Below, piece after piece: positions 6,977 through 14,232 of a stretch of DNA of 18,058 nt. The notes beneath the pieces were generated by a model. That model had not been told where the DNA came from. It searched no databases and saw nothing but the letters and a program-made list of their open reading frames with translations. The first letter of the stretch is position 1. Each line of letters starts with the position of its first letter. This DNA is from an uncultured Alphaproteobacteria bacterium. Lineage in GTDB: Bacteria; Pseudomonadota; Alphaproteobacteria; RF32; CAG-239. The stretch covers positions 1 to 18,058 of the forward strand of contig CAJUAK010000017.1 of NCBI GenBank assembly GCA_910584385.1. The letters run 5' to 3'. Made by a program: the position numbers and the translations under genes.

Positions 6977-7900
6977 ATGCTCAAACCCAAAGCGCCGAGA
7001 AACAAAACATTAAGGCTTTCTCAGGAAGAATCCGAAAAATGTTTAAAAGAAACAATCTTTTTAACACACCCGGTTTCGATTAATGACGCTTGCAATAAAA
7101 TTATTTGCCAGGATTGTTTCAAGGCGATGGATTTGCTTCCGGAAGCTTGTGCCGACTTGCTTATTGTCGATCCGCCTTATAACCTTACAAAAGATTTTGG
7201 AACCTCGACATTTAAAGAAAGAGGCAGCCGGGAATACCAAAAATGGCTGGATAAATGGCTGGGAAAAGCGAACCGCCTTTTAAAAAGCAACGCAAGCATT
7301 TATATTTGCTCCGACTGGAAAACATCTCTGCTTATTCCGGAAGTCGCTTCTAAATATTTCATTTTGCAAAACCGCATTTCCTGGGAACGGGAAAAAGGGC
7401 GCGGCGCCCAAAACAACTGGAAAAACTGCCTGGAAGATATTTGGTTTTTCACAAAAGGAAAATCCTATTATTTCAACATTGAGGCCGTTAAAGTACAGCG
7501 CCCCGTTTTAGCACCGTACCGCACAAGAAACGGGACCCCAAAAGATTGGGTAGAAGAAAGCGGCGAAAAAATTCGTTACACGCATCCTTCAAACATCTGG
7601 ACGGATATTTCAGTCCCTTTTTGGTCTATGCCCGAAAACACTGACCATCCGACGCAAAAACCAGAAAAGCTGATTGCCAAATTGATTTTAGCTTCTTCAC
7701 GTCCCGGAGATATCATTTTGGATCCGTTTTCAGGATCGGGCACAACCGCCGTTACGGCCTACAAGCTGGACCGGCAGTTCATCGGGATTGAAAAAGAAAA
7801 AGAATATGCGGCACTTGCCGTCAAGCGTCTCCAAATTGCAGAGGGGAACCGTCAAATCCAAGGTTTTGAAGACGGCATTTTTAAGGCTAGAAACGCTTAG
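6977..7900 (+). CDS. Site-specific DNA methyltransferase, beta class (DPPY)
   Basis: The 307-aa protein transfers methyl from S-adenosylmethionine to DNA. The catalytic motif IV DPPYN (Asp65-Tyr68) comes first, and the cofactor-binding motif I, DPFSGSGTT (249-257), comes near the C-terminus, which is the beta-class order. The HPTQKPEKL motif just before motif I is also typical. DPPY favours N6-adenine methylation but N4-cytosine cannot be excluded. Size and layout resemble M.RsrI/M.MboII-type enzymes. It lacks the C-terminal extension expected of a CcrM-type cell-cycle enzyme. No restriction endonuclease gene is adjacent, so it looks like an orphan methylase. Its ATG is two bases after the HPr stop, with no clear ribosome-binding sequence of its own, suggesting coupling to the PTS genes. 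Confidence 0.9.
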   Translation: MLKPKAPRNKTLRLSQEESEKCLKETIFLTHPVSINDACNKIICQDCFKAMDLLPEACADLLIVDPPYNLTKDFGTSTFKERGSREYQKWLDKWLGKANRLLKSNASIYICSDWKTSLLIPEVASKYFILQNRISWEREKGRGAQNNWKNCLEDIWFFTKGKSYYFNIEAVKVQRPVLAPYRTRNGTPKDWVEESGEKIRYTHPSNIWTDISVPFWSMPENTDHPTQKPEKLIAKLILASSRPGDIILDPFSGSGTTAVTAYKLDRQFIGIEKEKEYAALAVKRLQIAEGNRQIQGFEDGIFKARNA

Positions 7901-7944
7901 CCAATATAGATAATCCGTTTAGACGCCCTTTAATCTTTCAAAAG

Positions 7945-7998
7945 CATGGTTAAATTATTTTTGTTGTCAATGAGACAACATGGTTTAATTTTTTTAGG
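7945..7998 (+). promoter_or_regulatory. Stem-loop flanked by direct repeats in the leader of the 36-aa gene
   Basis: TGTTGTC (7962-7968) pairs with GACAACA (7974-7980) around the loop AATGA. The hairpin sits between two copies of a repeat, CATGGTTAAATTATTTTT from 7945 and CATGGTTTAATTTTTTTA from 7979, 34 bases apart. The second copy overlaps the hairpin end and runs into the ribosome-binding site. It could be an operator, an attenuator, or the terminator of the methyltransferase gene. Confidence 0.4.
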
Positions 7999-8008
7999 AG
8001 TTATCACA

Positions 8009-8119
8009 ATGTCTTGTAAAAATACAAAAAGCGCTTCAGCCAGTTCTCAAAATTCCAGCAATACATCAAATGAAAAATCTACTTCCAAAAGCCCCTGCGG
8101 TTGCGGCGGAAGAAAATAG
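8009..8119 (+). CDS. 36-aa Ser/Asn-rich peptide with a C-terminal Cys motif
   Basis: A strong AGGAG ribosome-binding sequence (7996-8000) lies eight bases before the ATG, and a textbook terminator follows 16 bases after the stop, so this short frame is framed like a real single gene. The peptide opens Met-Ser-Cys-Lys, runs through a Ser/Asn/Thr-rich middle of low complexity, and ends with Ser-Pro-Cys-Gly-Cys-Gly-Gly-Arg-Lys. The three Cys residues (3, 30 and 32) could bind a metal or form a redox or attachment site. There is no hydrophobic segment. I do not recognise a family. The function is unknown and expression is inferred from the flanking signals. Confidence 0.6.
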   Translation: MSCKNTKSASASSQNSSNTSNEKSTSKSPCGCGGRK

Positions 8120-8135
8120 CCAGATAAAAAAGTGT

Positions 8136-8165
8136 CCCGGAGTTATTTGGCTCCGGGCATTTTTT
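8136..8165 (+). terminator. Rho-independent terminator after the 36-aa gene
   Basis: CCCGGAG (8136-8142) and CTCCGGG (8151-8157) form a perfect 7-bp stem around an 8-base loop, followed by CA and a T run (8160-8165). Confidence 0.85.
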
Positions 8166-8228
8166 GTTGTAATTTTTTTTACGTTTATTATACTTGAGCA
8201 AAGCATAACCCGTATATAAGGAATCTTC

Positions 8229-8849
8229 ATGAAAAGATTATCAGGAATTCTAGCTGCGGCTTTTATGTTCTTTGGCGGAACTGGGGCGGCTGGCGCACAA
8301 TCGGCAGAAACAATCGGCAAGATTGAAAATTACCTTAACTCGTTAAACTCTTTGGAAGCCCAATTTGTTCAGGTTTCCAGCAACGGCGGAACTGCCGAAG
8401 GTTCGCTGTTTATACAAAAGCCCAACAGAATCCGCATGGAGTATGCAGACCCGGTGTCCGTGCTGATTGTCGGCAATGGAGATTACATTGTTTATCATGA
8501 TAAAGAGTTAGACCAAACCACGCATATTGATTATGATGACATTCCGGCAACGCTGATTTTAGCCAATGACATTAAAATCGACAATAAAAACATTAAAATA
8601 AGCGATTTTTATCAGGACAAAGGCACAACTTCGATTACGCTTGATTATGTCCAAAAGGGAGATATCGGCCCGATAACGCTTATTTTTAACAATTCGCCTT
8701 TTGAACTCAAACAATGGAAAGTTATCGACCCCCAGAGGATTGAGGTGGCTGTTTCGCTTTATAATGCGCAAACAGATACCCCGCTTGACGCATCTTTATT
8801 TAAATTTAAGGCTCCCAAGAAAAAAACTCTTAATTATAAAAAGAAGTAA
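8229..8849 (+). CDS. lolA: Outer-membrane lipoprotein carrier protein LolA
   Basis: The 206-aa periplasmic protein carries lipoproteins from the LolCDE complex to the outer membrane. It has a signal peptide cleaved after Ala-Gly-Ala (residue 23), then the family's opening helix and strand (IENYLNSLNSLEAQFVQV), a GSLFIQKPNRIRMEY segment matching the conserved 'G.l.l.rP.r.r..Y', and an FELKQWKVIDPQ strand-turn in the C-terminal half. The length is that of the family. Two bases separate it from xthA, an order familiar from Alphaproteobacteria (commonly ftsK-lolA-xthA; ftsK is not here). AAGGA (8218-8222) is the ribosome-binding site. Its clients could include the two lipoproteins in this window. 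Confidence 0.9.
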   Translation: MKRLSGILAAAFMFFGGTGAAGAQSAETIGKIENYLNSLNSLEAQFVQVSSNGGTAEGSLFIQKPNRIRMEYADPVSVLIVGNGDYIVYHDKELDQTTHIDYDDIPATLILANDIKIDNKNIKISDFYQDKGTTSITLDYVQKGDIGPITLIFNNSPFELKQWKVIDPQRIEVAVSLYNAQTDTPLDASLFKFKAPKKKTLNYKKK

Positions 8850-8851
8850 AT

Positions 8852-9667
8852 ATGACTAAAACTTACAAGCTTGTTTCATGGAATGCTAATTCCATCCGCA
8901 AAAGGATGCCATGCTTCCAGCATATTGTCCAACAGGAGAATCCGGATATTTTTTGCATCCAGGAAGTGAAAGCAAAAGAGGAAGATTTTCCGTTTGAAGA
9001 CATAAAATCTTGCGGATTTCCGCATATTGCCCTTTACGGCATGCCCGGATACAACGGCGTTGCCATTGTTTCAAAAACCGCTTTTAACAGCATTTCCAAA
9101 GCTGACTGGGCGGGCAGAAAAGATGCGCGCAATATTTATGCCGAGCTTAAAGACGGCACAATTATCAGCAACCTTTATATTCCTGCCGGCGGGGATGTTC
9201 CCGACCCGCTCTTAAACTTGTCATTTGCCCATAAACTGGCATTTATCGACGATGTTTCCGAATGGCTTGAACAGCAGGCCGGCAATTTAAAAAATAGAAG
9301 AATCCTCCTTTGCGGAGATTTTAATATTGCGCCTTTGGAAAATGACGTTTGGAGCCACAAACAATGTTTAAAAATTGTTTCGCACACGCCCGTAGAAATT
9401 GAAAGGCTGTCCCGGTTAAAAAATTCTTTGGAATTTGAAGATATTTTTAGAAAATTTTATCCCGAACCGCAAAAGCTTTACTCCTGGTGGAGCTACCGGA
9501 ATCCAAATTGGCAGACAAATGACAAAGGCCGGAGGCTGGACCATGTCTGGGCAACAAAAGAAATGGCAAAAAGCGTTAAGAGTGCAAAAATCTTGAAAGA
9601 CATACGGCGCTTTGAGCAGCCATCGGACCATGTGCCCCTGGTTATTGAATTTGAAGGGAATCTATGA
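8852..9667 (+). CDS. xthA: Exodeoxyribonuclease III / AP endonuclease
   Basis: The 271-aa protein belongs to the exonuclease III branch of the endonuclease/exonuclease/phosphatase fold and cleaves DNA at abasic sites and from 3' ends in base-excision repair. All family motifs are present: Asn11 in SWNANSIR, metal-binding Glu38 in FCIQEVKA, MPGYNGVAI, Tyr109 in NLYIPAGG, Asp156 and Asn158 in LCGDFNIAP, Asp230-His231 in RRLDHVWAT, and the terminal Ser258-Asp259-His260. It is probably co-transcribed with lolA, two bases upstream, and ends at a hairpin beginning nine bases after the stop. Confidence 0.95.
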   Translation: MTKTYKLVSWNANSIRKRMPCFQHIVQQENPDIFCIQEVKAKEEDFPFEDIKSCGFPHIALYGMPGYNGVAIVSKTAFNSISKADWAGRKDARNIYAELKDGTIISNLYIPAGGDVPDPLLNLSFAHKLAFIDDVSEWLEQQAGNLKNRRILLCGDFNIAPLENDVWSHKQCLKIVSHTPVEIERLSRLKNSLEFEDIFRKFYPEPQKLYSWWSYRNPNWQTNDKGRRLDHVWATKEMAKSVKSAKILKDIRRFEQPSDHVPLVIEFEGNL

Positions 9668-9675
9668 CAAAAATA

Positions 9676-9712
9676 AAAATAGTACACAAATTGTCTTTTT
9701 TTGTACTATTTT
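9676..9712 (+). terminator. 11-bp inverted repeat after xthA: terminator or operator
   Basis: AAAATAGTACA (9676-9686) and TGTACTATTTT (9702-9712) are perfect inverted copies separated by 15 bases. The first arm begins nine bases after the xthA stop and the second merges into a T-rich run, so it can act as a terminator. It also lies 70 bases before a DNA-binding regulator gene and is long enough to be an operator dyad. The two roles are not exclusive. Confidence 0.5.
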
Positions 9713-9782
9713 CTTGATTAATCTGTAAGTTATATTAAACTGTGTTTAGAAAATTTGGTTTCAATTATGATGAGGTTTTCCA

Positions 9783-10754
9783 ATGGAAGAAATTATTTTT
9801 CCCAATCAAATCAGAATGTATCGCCGTTTACGCGGCCGCTCCATGCAAGAGTTAGCCGACCATTTGGGCGTCAGCTTGTCAGCAATTTCTAAAATTGAAA
9901 AAGGGTACCGCCGCGTTGACCAGGAACAGCTGGTCCGTGTTGCCGAGTTTTTGGACTGCCCTTTGCAGGAACTTTTTGTGAATGAACAAAATTCCCAGCA
10001 GGAAATTGTCCAAGCATGGCGCAGAGAACAGGAACGGCGCAATAAGATTAATGAAAAAACAGGCCTGAAAACCTTGGGCGCCGGGCTTCGCCAAATCCGC
10101 AATGAAAAGAACCTTACTCTGATTGAAGTCGCGGAAAGCGCCGATATGACGCTGTCTGTTTACCACCGGATTGAAATGGGGCAGCGCGAAGTTTCCGAAA
10201 AAGAATATAAAAATATTGCCAAAGCTTTGAATATTTCTCCCGAAGAATTAAAATCAAGCATTAAAACCTTGGAAGAAAAAGGCATGCTTGATGAGATTAT
10301 CCAACGCAATGACGCCAAATACAAATTGCTTTCCACGCCAAGAGGCGCTATTTCCTCTTTTGGCAGCAGTGCTCCCGACGGGCTTAAAATTTCCGTTTAT
10401 GGCGTTGCGGGCAAAGACGGCAATGTTATTGTCGATTTTGAACAAGAGACAAAAAAAGTTCAGCGCCCTGCTCAGCTTTATAACAAAAAAGATGCTTATG
10501 CCGTTAATCTTTGTACAAGGCGTTTGGGCAGCCTGCTTCCGACACGCTCCGTTTTGTTTGTTGACCCTCAGGATGTGGTAAGCGTTGGCGATATCGCCCT
10601 TTATTATATTAATGAAGAAGAGGCAAAAATTGTCAGCATCAGGGAAGATGACAACGGACAGCTTTACGGAATCCGTTACAACCCTGATGAAAAAATTGAA
10701 ATCGGCAATGATGATTTAAATAAAATCCATAAGGTCGTTGCGATTTACCTTTAA
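9783..10754 (+). CDS. Transcriptional regulator with two XRE helix-turn-helix domains and an S24-like C-terminus
   Basis: The 323-aa protein has two XRE/Cro-type DNA-binding domains: residues 8-65 (MQELADHLGVSLSAISKIEKG) and 98-156 (LTLIEVAESADMTLSVYHRIEMG). They are joined by a charged helix (QAWRREQERRNK). The C-terminal part (about 200-323) resembles the LexA/CI S24 domain: a SVLFVDPQDVVSVGDIAL strand-turn and an AKIVSI segment with Lys282. The serine expected in the 'DSM.P' motif aligns with Arg247 in CTRRLGS, so self-cleavage is unlikely and the domain probably serves oligomerisation or sensing. It stands alone, with a dyad upstream and a terminator downstream, which is consistent with autoregulation. 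Its targets are unknown; the neighbouring envelope cluster is a candidate by position. Confidence 0.85.
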   Translation: MEEIIFPNQIRMYRRLRGRSMQELADHLGVSLSAISKIEKGYRRVDQEQLVRVAEFLDCPLQELFVNEQNSQQEIVQAWRREQERRNKINEKTGLKTLGAGLRQIRNEKNLTLIEVAESADMTLSVYHRIEMGQREVSEKEYKNIAKALNISPEELKSSIKTLEEKGMLDEIIQRNDAKYKLLSTPRGAISSFGSSAPDGLKISVYGVAGKDGNVIVDFEQETKKVQRPAQLYNKKDAYAVNLCTRRLGSLLPTRSVLFVDPQDVVSVGDIALYYINEEEAKIVSIREDDNGQLYGIRYNPDEKIEIGNDDLNKIHKVVAIYL

Positions 10755-10769
10755 TATTTTTCTAAAAAA

Positions 10770-10794
10770 GCGCCGGAAACGGCGCTTTTTTTTT
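10770..10794 (+). terminator. Rho-independent terminator after the XRE regulator
   Basis: GCGCCG (10770-10775) and CGGCGC (10780-10785) flank a GAAA tetraloop, followed by nine T. Six A before the stem (10764-10769) would let it work on the opposite strand too. Confidence 0.9.
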
Positions 10795-10857
10795 GCTTTT
10801 GTTAACCTGAAATTTACGAGGCACGCGCTAAAATTGGTACTATGCGGAAGAGTCTAT

Positions 10858-10875
10858 GCGCCAAACGGCGCTTTG
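10858..10875 (+). promoter_or_regulatory. Leader hairpin before the 898-aa gene
   Basis: GCGCC (10858-10862), loop AAAC and GGCGC (10867-10871), followed by TTTGTTT, repeat in degenerate form the terminator 80 bases upstream. It lies 26 bases before the start codon. It may be an attenuator, a translation-control hairpin, or a decayed copy. Confidence 0.35.
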
Positions 10876-10896
10876 TTTAAATGGATGGCAAAATAA

Positions 10897-13593
10897 GTGG
10901 TTGAAATAAAGAAAAATTTCAAAAGAAGAAACGGTGAGGAAGACCCAGTCGTCATTGCCCAGCGTTTTTTAAATATTTTTCGCCAACTGCATATTTTCAC
11001 AGAAGAAAGAAAAAAAGATTTTAATCAGGAAATTTTGGCTTTGCCTCCGGAAATCCGGGGCATGTTTGGAAATCTGCCCGGCGGTTCCCTTTTGCAGGAA
11101 TATGTTGACGATTTGGAACAAAATGCCGGAATCTTCCGCGACCATTCGCAAGAGGGCACCGCAAGGATAGACACAGAATCAGCACAGCAAACGCCTATTT
11201 TGGCCGCAGCCCTTGCGGCGGCGCAGCCCTCCCTAAACAATTTCCAAGCACCGGAAACGCCTAAAGCGCCGGATTTGCAACAAAAGCTTCAAGACATACA
11301 TAATGAACTCTTGGCAGCAAAAAAGAATAATGATGTTCAAAAAATTAAGGAAATACAGCAAGTATTTCAGGCATTAACCGGACAGCCTCCTGCAAGGGAG
11401 AATCCTGCTCCCGCTGCAGAAGCCCCAACGCCGCCTCAGGCACCGGCTGTCCAAGCGAACACAGTTTCATCTGCGCGGGCAGAAAATGTTACAATGGTTT
11501 TGGACAGAAGTTTCACTGTTGGAATAGCACAAGCTGTTTCAGAAGCCGTTGCGGCGGTTGGACGGCAGCAATTTCAGGAAAACCAAAATATTTTGCAGGC
11601 TTTTAACCAATCACAGCTCCAAATTAGCAATATCTTGAAAAGCATGGAGGAAAACCGGCGGCAAGACAACTCGCAGCTGGCTCAAACCTTAACCAATCAC
11701 CAGTTGGAAATTGCTAAAATGATGCTGCAAAACAATAATACAAACGCAAATCGCATTGAGATAAACAATGCGCCCATGCCTGTTGCAGCTCCGGTTAATA
11801 TTAATCCTGCGCCGGAATTTGATTTAGAAAAATTTCTTAATGCGCAATCGTCATTGTTTCAGGAATTTAATAAATCGCAAACGGAAATCTTTAAAGAAAT
11901 GGCAGAAGCGCAAGCCAAAGAATTTTCTGCAATCATTTCTGTCGCTTTGAAGGAAAGCCAGGAAGCTTCCACCCAAAATTTTATAGAAGCCCTCAAAGAG
12001 CTTCAAAAAACAATGCCGGCACCGGTTTATAATGTTTCACAAGTTTCTCCCGCCGCACCTTCCCAACCGGCAGGAAATTGGGACTGGGAATATATCGAAG
12101 AGCCTGAAGAAGTTCCCGAAGCTCCGGTTGCCGAAACCAGCGGAAACACCGCGGATGATGAATGGGAATATGTCGAAGAGCCTGAAGAAGTTTCCGAAAC
12201 TCCGGTTGCCGAGGTAAGTGAAAACGCCGCGGACGATGAATGGGAATATATCGAAGAACCCGAAGAAGTTTCCGAAACTCCGGTTGCCGAGGTAAGTGAA
12301 AACGCCGCGGACGATGAATGGGAATATATCGAAGAGCCTGAAGAAGTTCCCGAAGCTCCGATTGCCGAGACAAGCGAAAACACTGCTGATGACGAATGGG
12401 AATATGTTGAAGAACCCGAAGAAGTTTCCGAAACTCCGGTTGCCGAGGCAAGCGAAAACACCGTGGATGGTGAATGGGAATATGTCGGAACCCCCAGTGA
12501 AGAAACAATTGCTGCCGCCGACATTTTGCAAAATGACTTTCCTGATGAAACGGAAGAAAATGAAACCTTAGAATATGCCGGCGAAGATGACGCAACATCT
12601 TTTTCAGAAAGTATTCCTTTAGCCGTTAAGCAAGATAATGATATCCATGTTGAAAGCAGTGAAGATTTTGACATGCTTTTCGCTGACGAAGGCCCTTCTG
12701 CTGAAACGCCTGCCGTTGAATCGCCCAAAGAAGATACCGTTTCCGAACCTCCTAAAAAAAAGAAGAAAAAAAACAAAAAGAAGAAAAATAAAAAAGGAAT
12801 TTTGCCTAATGAAACCTTAGCCCATGAACCTCAGCCGCAAGAGGAGGCTTTAACCGCGCCATTTTCGGAGCAGGAAAGCTTTGCTGACGATTTTATCGCT
12901 GCCGAAACAGAGCCCGTTTTAACACAGCCTGATGACGCAACATCATATGAAGATAATCAACAAGAGGTTCTTGAAGACAGCCTGCCTGATTTTGCACAAG
13001 ATAATTCTGAAAATGACGGCTGGGAATGGGAATATGTTGAAGAAGATGAAGAAGAACCAGCCGCGGACAACGTTTCCATTCCTCTGGATGAAAATGCCGC
13101 TGCGGACTGGGGGCTATCAGCTTTGCCAGAACCTGATGGAAACGATTATCAGCCGGCGGCAGGCACAGAATATGATATGCAGCAAAACGAAGATGCCGAA
13201 GAAGATGACGGCGACTGGGAATGGGAATATGTCGAAGAAGACGAGGCTGCTGATACGGCAGAACAAACTTTGCCTGAAGATGATGAAGATTGGCAGGCAC
13301 CGGCTATCCAAGATGGCGCAGAACCCCTTGCGGAAACTGAATCTGATGAAAGTGAAACAGGCGGCGATTGGGAATATGTTGAAGAAGATGCAGTTAATGG
13401 CGATATAGAAGATGAAAAAGATGGCGAAGCTTCTCCCGCCCTGCCGGATGAAGACCCTTATCTGCCGTCGCAAACCAAAGTTTCGCATAATGCAAAATTA
13501 TTTACTTCAGATAAAATATCCACTTTTGATGTTATGAATGATAATGACATGGAAAACGACCCATACGTTGTAAATAACAGTATGAAAGATTAA
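10897..13593 (+). CDS. Large acidic protein with tandem W-E-Y repeats, unknown function
   Basis: The 898-aa frame opens with GTG directly after an in-frame TAA; no closer ATG exists in frame until about residue 55, so GTG is the best start. Residues 1-80 are a helical, charged domain. About 205-385 is Gln/Asn/Glu-rich and likely coiled coil. From residue 397, five tandem 26-residue units follow (consensus DDEWEYVEEPEEVSETPVAE plus six residues) with W codons exactly 78 bases apart at 12085, 12163, 12241, 12319, 12397 and 12475. Three further W-E-Y copies occur at 13027, 13222 and 13369. A Lys/Asn patch (620-633) interrupts the acidic tail. There is no signal peptide or membrane helix, so it should be cytoplasmic. 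It is first in a cluster with a secretin-like protein. I do not recognise the family; scaffold, linker or metal/cation-binding roles are possible. Confidence 0.85.
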   Translation: MVEIKKNFKRRNGEEDPVVIAQRFLNIFRQLHIFTEERKKDFNQEILALPPEIRGMFGNLPGGSLLQEYVDDLEQNAGIFRDHSQEGTARIDTESAQQTPILAAALAAAQPSLNNFQAPETPKAPDLQQKLQDIHNELLAAKKNNDVQKIKEIQQVFQALTGQPPARENPAPAAEAPTPPQAPAVQANTVSSARAENVTMVLDRSFTVGIAQAVSEAVAAVGRQQFQENQNILQAFNQSQLQISNILKSMEENRRQDNSQLAQTLTNHQLEIAKMMLQNNNTNANRIEINNAPMPVAAPVNINPAPEFDLEKFLNAQSSLFQEFNKSQTEIFKEMAEAQAKEFSAIISVALKESQEASTQNFIEALKELQKTMPAPVYNVSQVSPAAPSQPAGNWDWEYIEEPEEVPEAPVAETSGNTADDEWEYVEEPEEVSETPVAEVSENAADDEWEYIEEPEEVSETPVAEVSENAADDEWEYIEEPEEVPEAPIAETSENTADDEWEYVEEPEEVSETPVAEASENTVDGEWEYVGTPSEETIAAADILQNDFPDETEENETLEYAGEDDATSFSESIPLAVKQDNDIHVESSEDFDMLFADEGPSAETPAVESPKEDTVSEPPKKKKKKNKKKKNKKGILPNETLAHEPQPQEEALTAPFSEQESFADDFIAAETEPVLTQPDDATSYEDNQQEVLEDSLPDFAQDNSENDGWEWEYVEEDEEEPAADNVSIPLDENAAADWGLSALPEPDGNDYQPAAGTEYDMQQNEDAEEDDGDWEWEYVEEDEAADTAEQTLPEDDEDWQAPAIQDGAEPLAETESDESETGGDWEYVEEDAVNGDIEDEKDGEASPALPDEDPYLPSQTKVSHNAKLFTSDKISTFDVMNDNDMENDPYVVNNSMKD
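12085..12474 (+). repeat. Five 78-bp in-frame tandem repeats
   Basis: Each unit encodes 26 residues starting at Trp. Units starting near 12181 and 12259 are almost identical in DNA, including codon choice, which points to recent duplication. A sixth, diverging copy starts at 12475. Confidence 0.95.
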
Positions 13594-13647
13594 AAAAACA
13601 ATTTACAATAGGCGCAAGCTCATTTATTTTAATAGCAGGAGTTAGCA

Positions 13648-14232
13648 ATGGAAGAAAATCAGTCTCAAAACATTGGCAATGTTGATAAGAAACTGCTATG
13701 GTATGTCGATAATTACGTCCTGTTAAAAGATTATTACGACCGGACGATTTCGCGCATTGCCGCGCGCTGCATCCGCAAAGGAAACATTGCAATCGAAGAA
13801 TATCCTTTTTATGGTTATATTTTGGATGTTTTGGAAGAAATAAGCGAAACCGGCGACTTAATCCTTTCGCATAAAGAACTGCATCCCTATGCCGAAAAGA
13901 AAATTGCCGGCGGCATTGCCACGCTCAAAAAAGAACTGAATGAATTTCGCGACGAACTGCGCCGCAATTCTTCTCCGGACATGATTAAGCAAGACGACAA
14001 CGAACTTGAAAAAATGAAAAAAGCCCTTGGCGCAATCGGTTCTGAAGACGATCCGACAAAAGGTGCCGGCATGAATATTGACGAGGTTGTCGAAAAGCTG
14101 ATGAAAGATAATAATTTAGAAGACAATTCCGCACGCTTCGGAGATGACGGAAAGCAGATAGAACTTAAAGACAACCGGGTACAGCCGCAGAAAAACCAAG
14201 CGGCGCCGGCACAGAAAAAGGCAGAAAATTAA
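13648..14232 (+). CDS. Unknown 194-aa soluble protein of the secretin cluster
   Basis: I do not recognise a family. Residues 12-110 look all-helical, with a Tyr-rich start (LLWYVDNYVLLKDYYDRTI) and a conserved-looking FYGYILDVLEEISETGDLILS stretch. The remainder is charged and then Gln/Ala/Pro/Lys-rich and disordered. There is no signal peptide or membrane segment, so it is cytoplasmic. AGGAG (13637-13641) lies six bases before the ATG. Its TAA overlaps the ATG of the secretin-like gene (TAATG), so the two are translationally coupled and likely work together, for instance as a cytoplasmic adaptor of the envelope structure. That role is inferred from position. Confidence 0.8.
   Translation: MEENQSQNIGNVDKKLLWYVDNYVLLKDYYDRTISRIAARCIRKGNIAIEEYPFYGYILDVLEEISETGDLILSHKELHPYAEKKIAGGIATLKKELNEFRDELRRNSSPDMIKQDDNELEKMKKALGAIGSEDDPTKGAGMNIDEVVEKLMKDNNLEDNSARFGDDGKQIELKDNRVQPQKNQAAPAQKKAEN

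Noticed and set aside
8164..8218. Promoter for lolA
   Set aside because: Several partial hexamers (TTGTTG, TTATAC, TTGAGC, TATATA) occur, but none pair at 16-18 bases with good matches on both sides, so no site is called.
12085..12474. Regularly spaced repeats as a possible CRISPR array
   Set aside because: The units are contiguous in-frame coding repeats without unique spacers, and no cas genes are present.
11993..12776. Long minus-strand open frames over the acidic repeats
   Set aside because: They are antisense shadows of the 78-bp repeats, giving low-complexity His/Arg/Pro or Ser/Thr-rich sequences in several frames at once, with no ribosome-binding site.
12638..12820. Plus-strand frame across the Lys tract, seen as a possible +1 frameshift product
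   Set aside because: It is a short out-of-frame reading with no protein features; the -1 option with the A AAA AAG heptamer is the only one worth testing.
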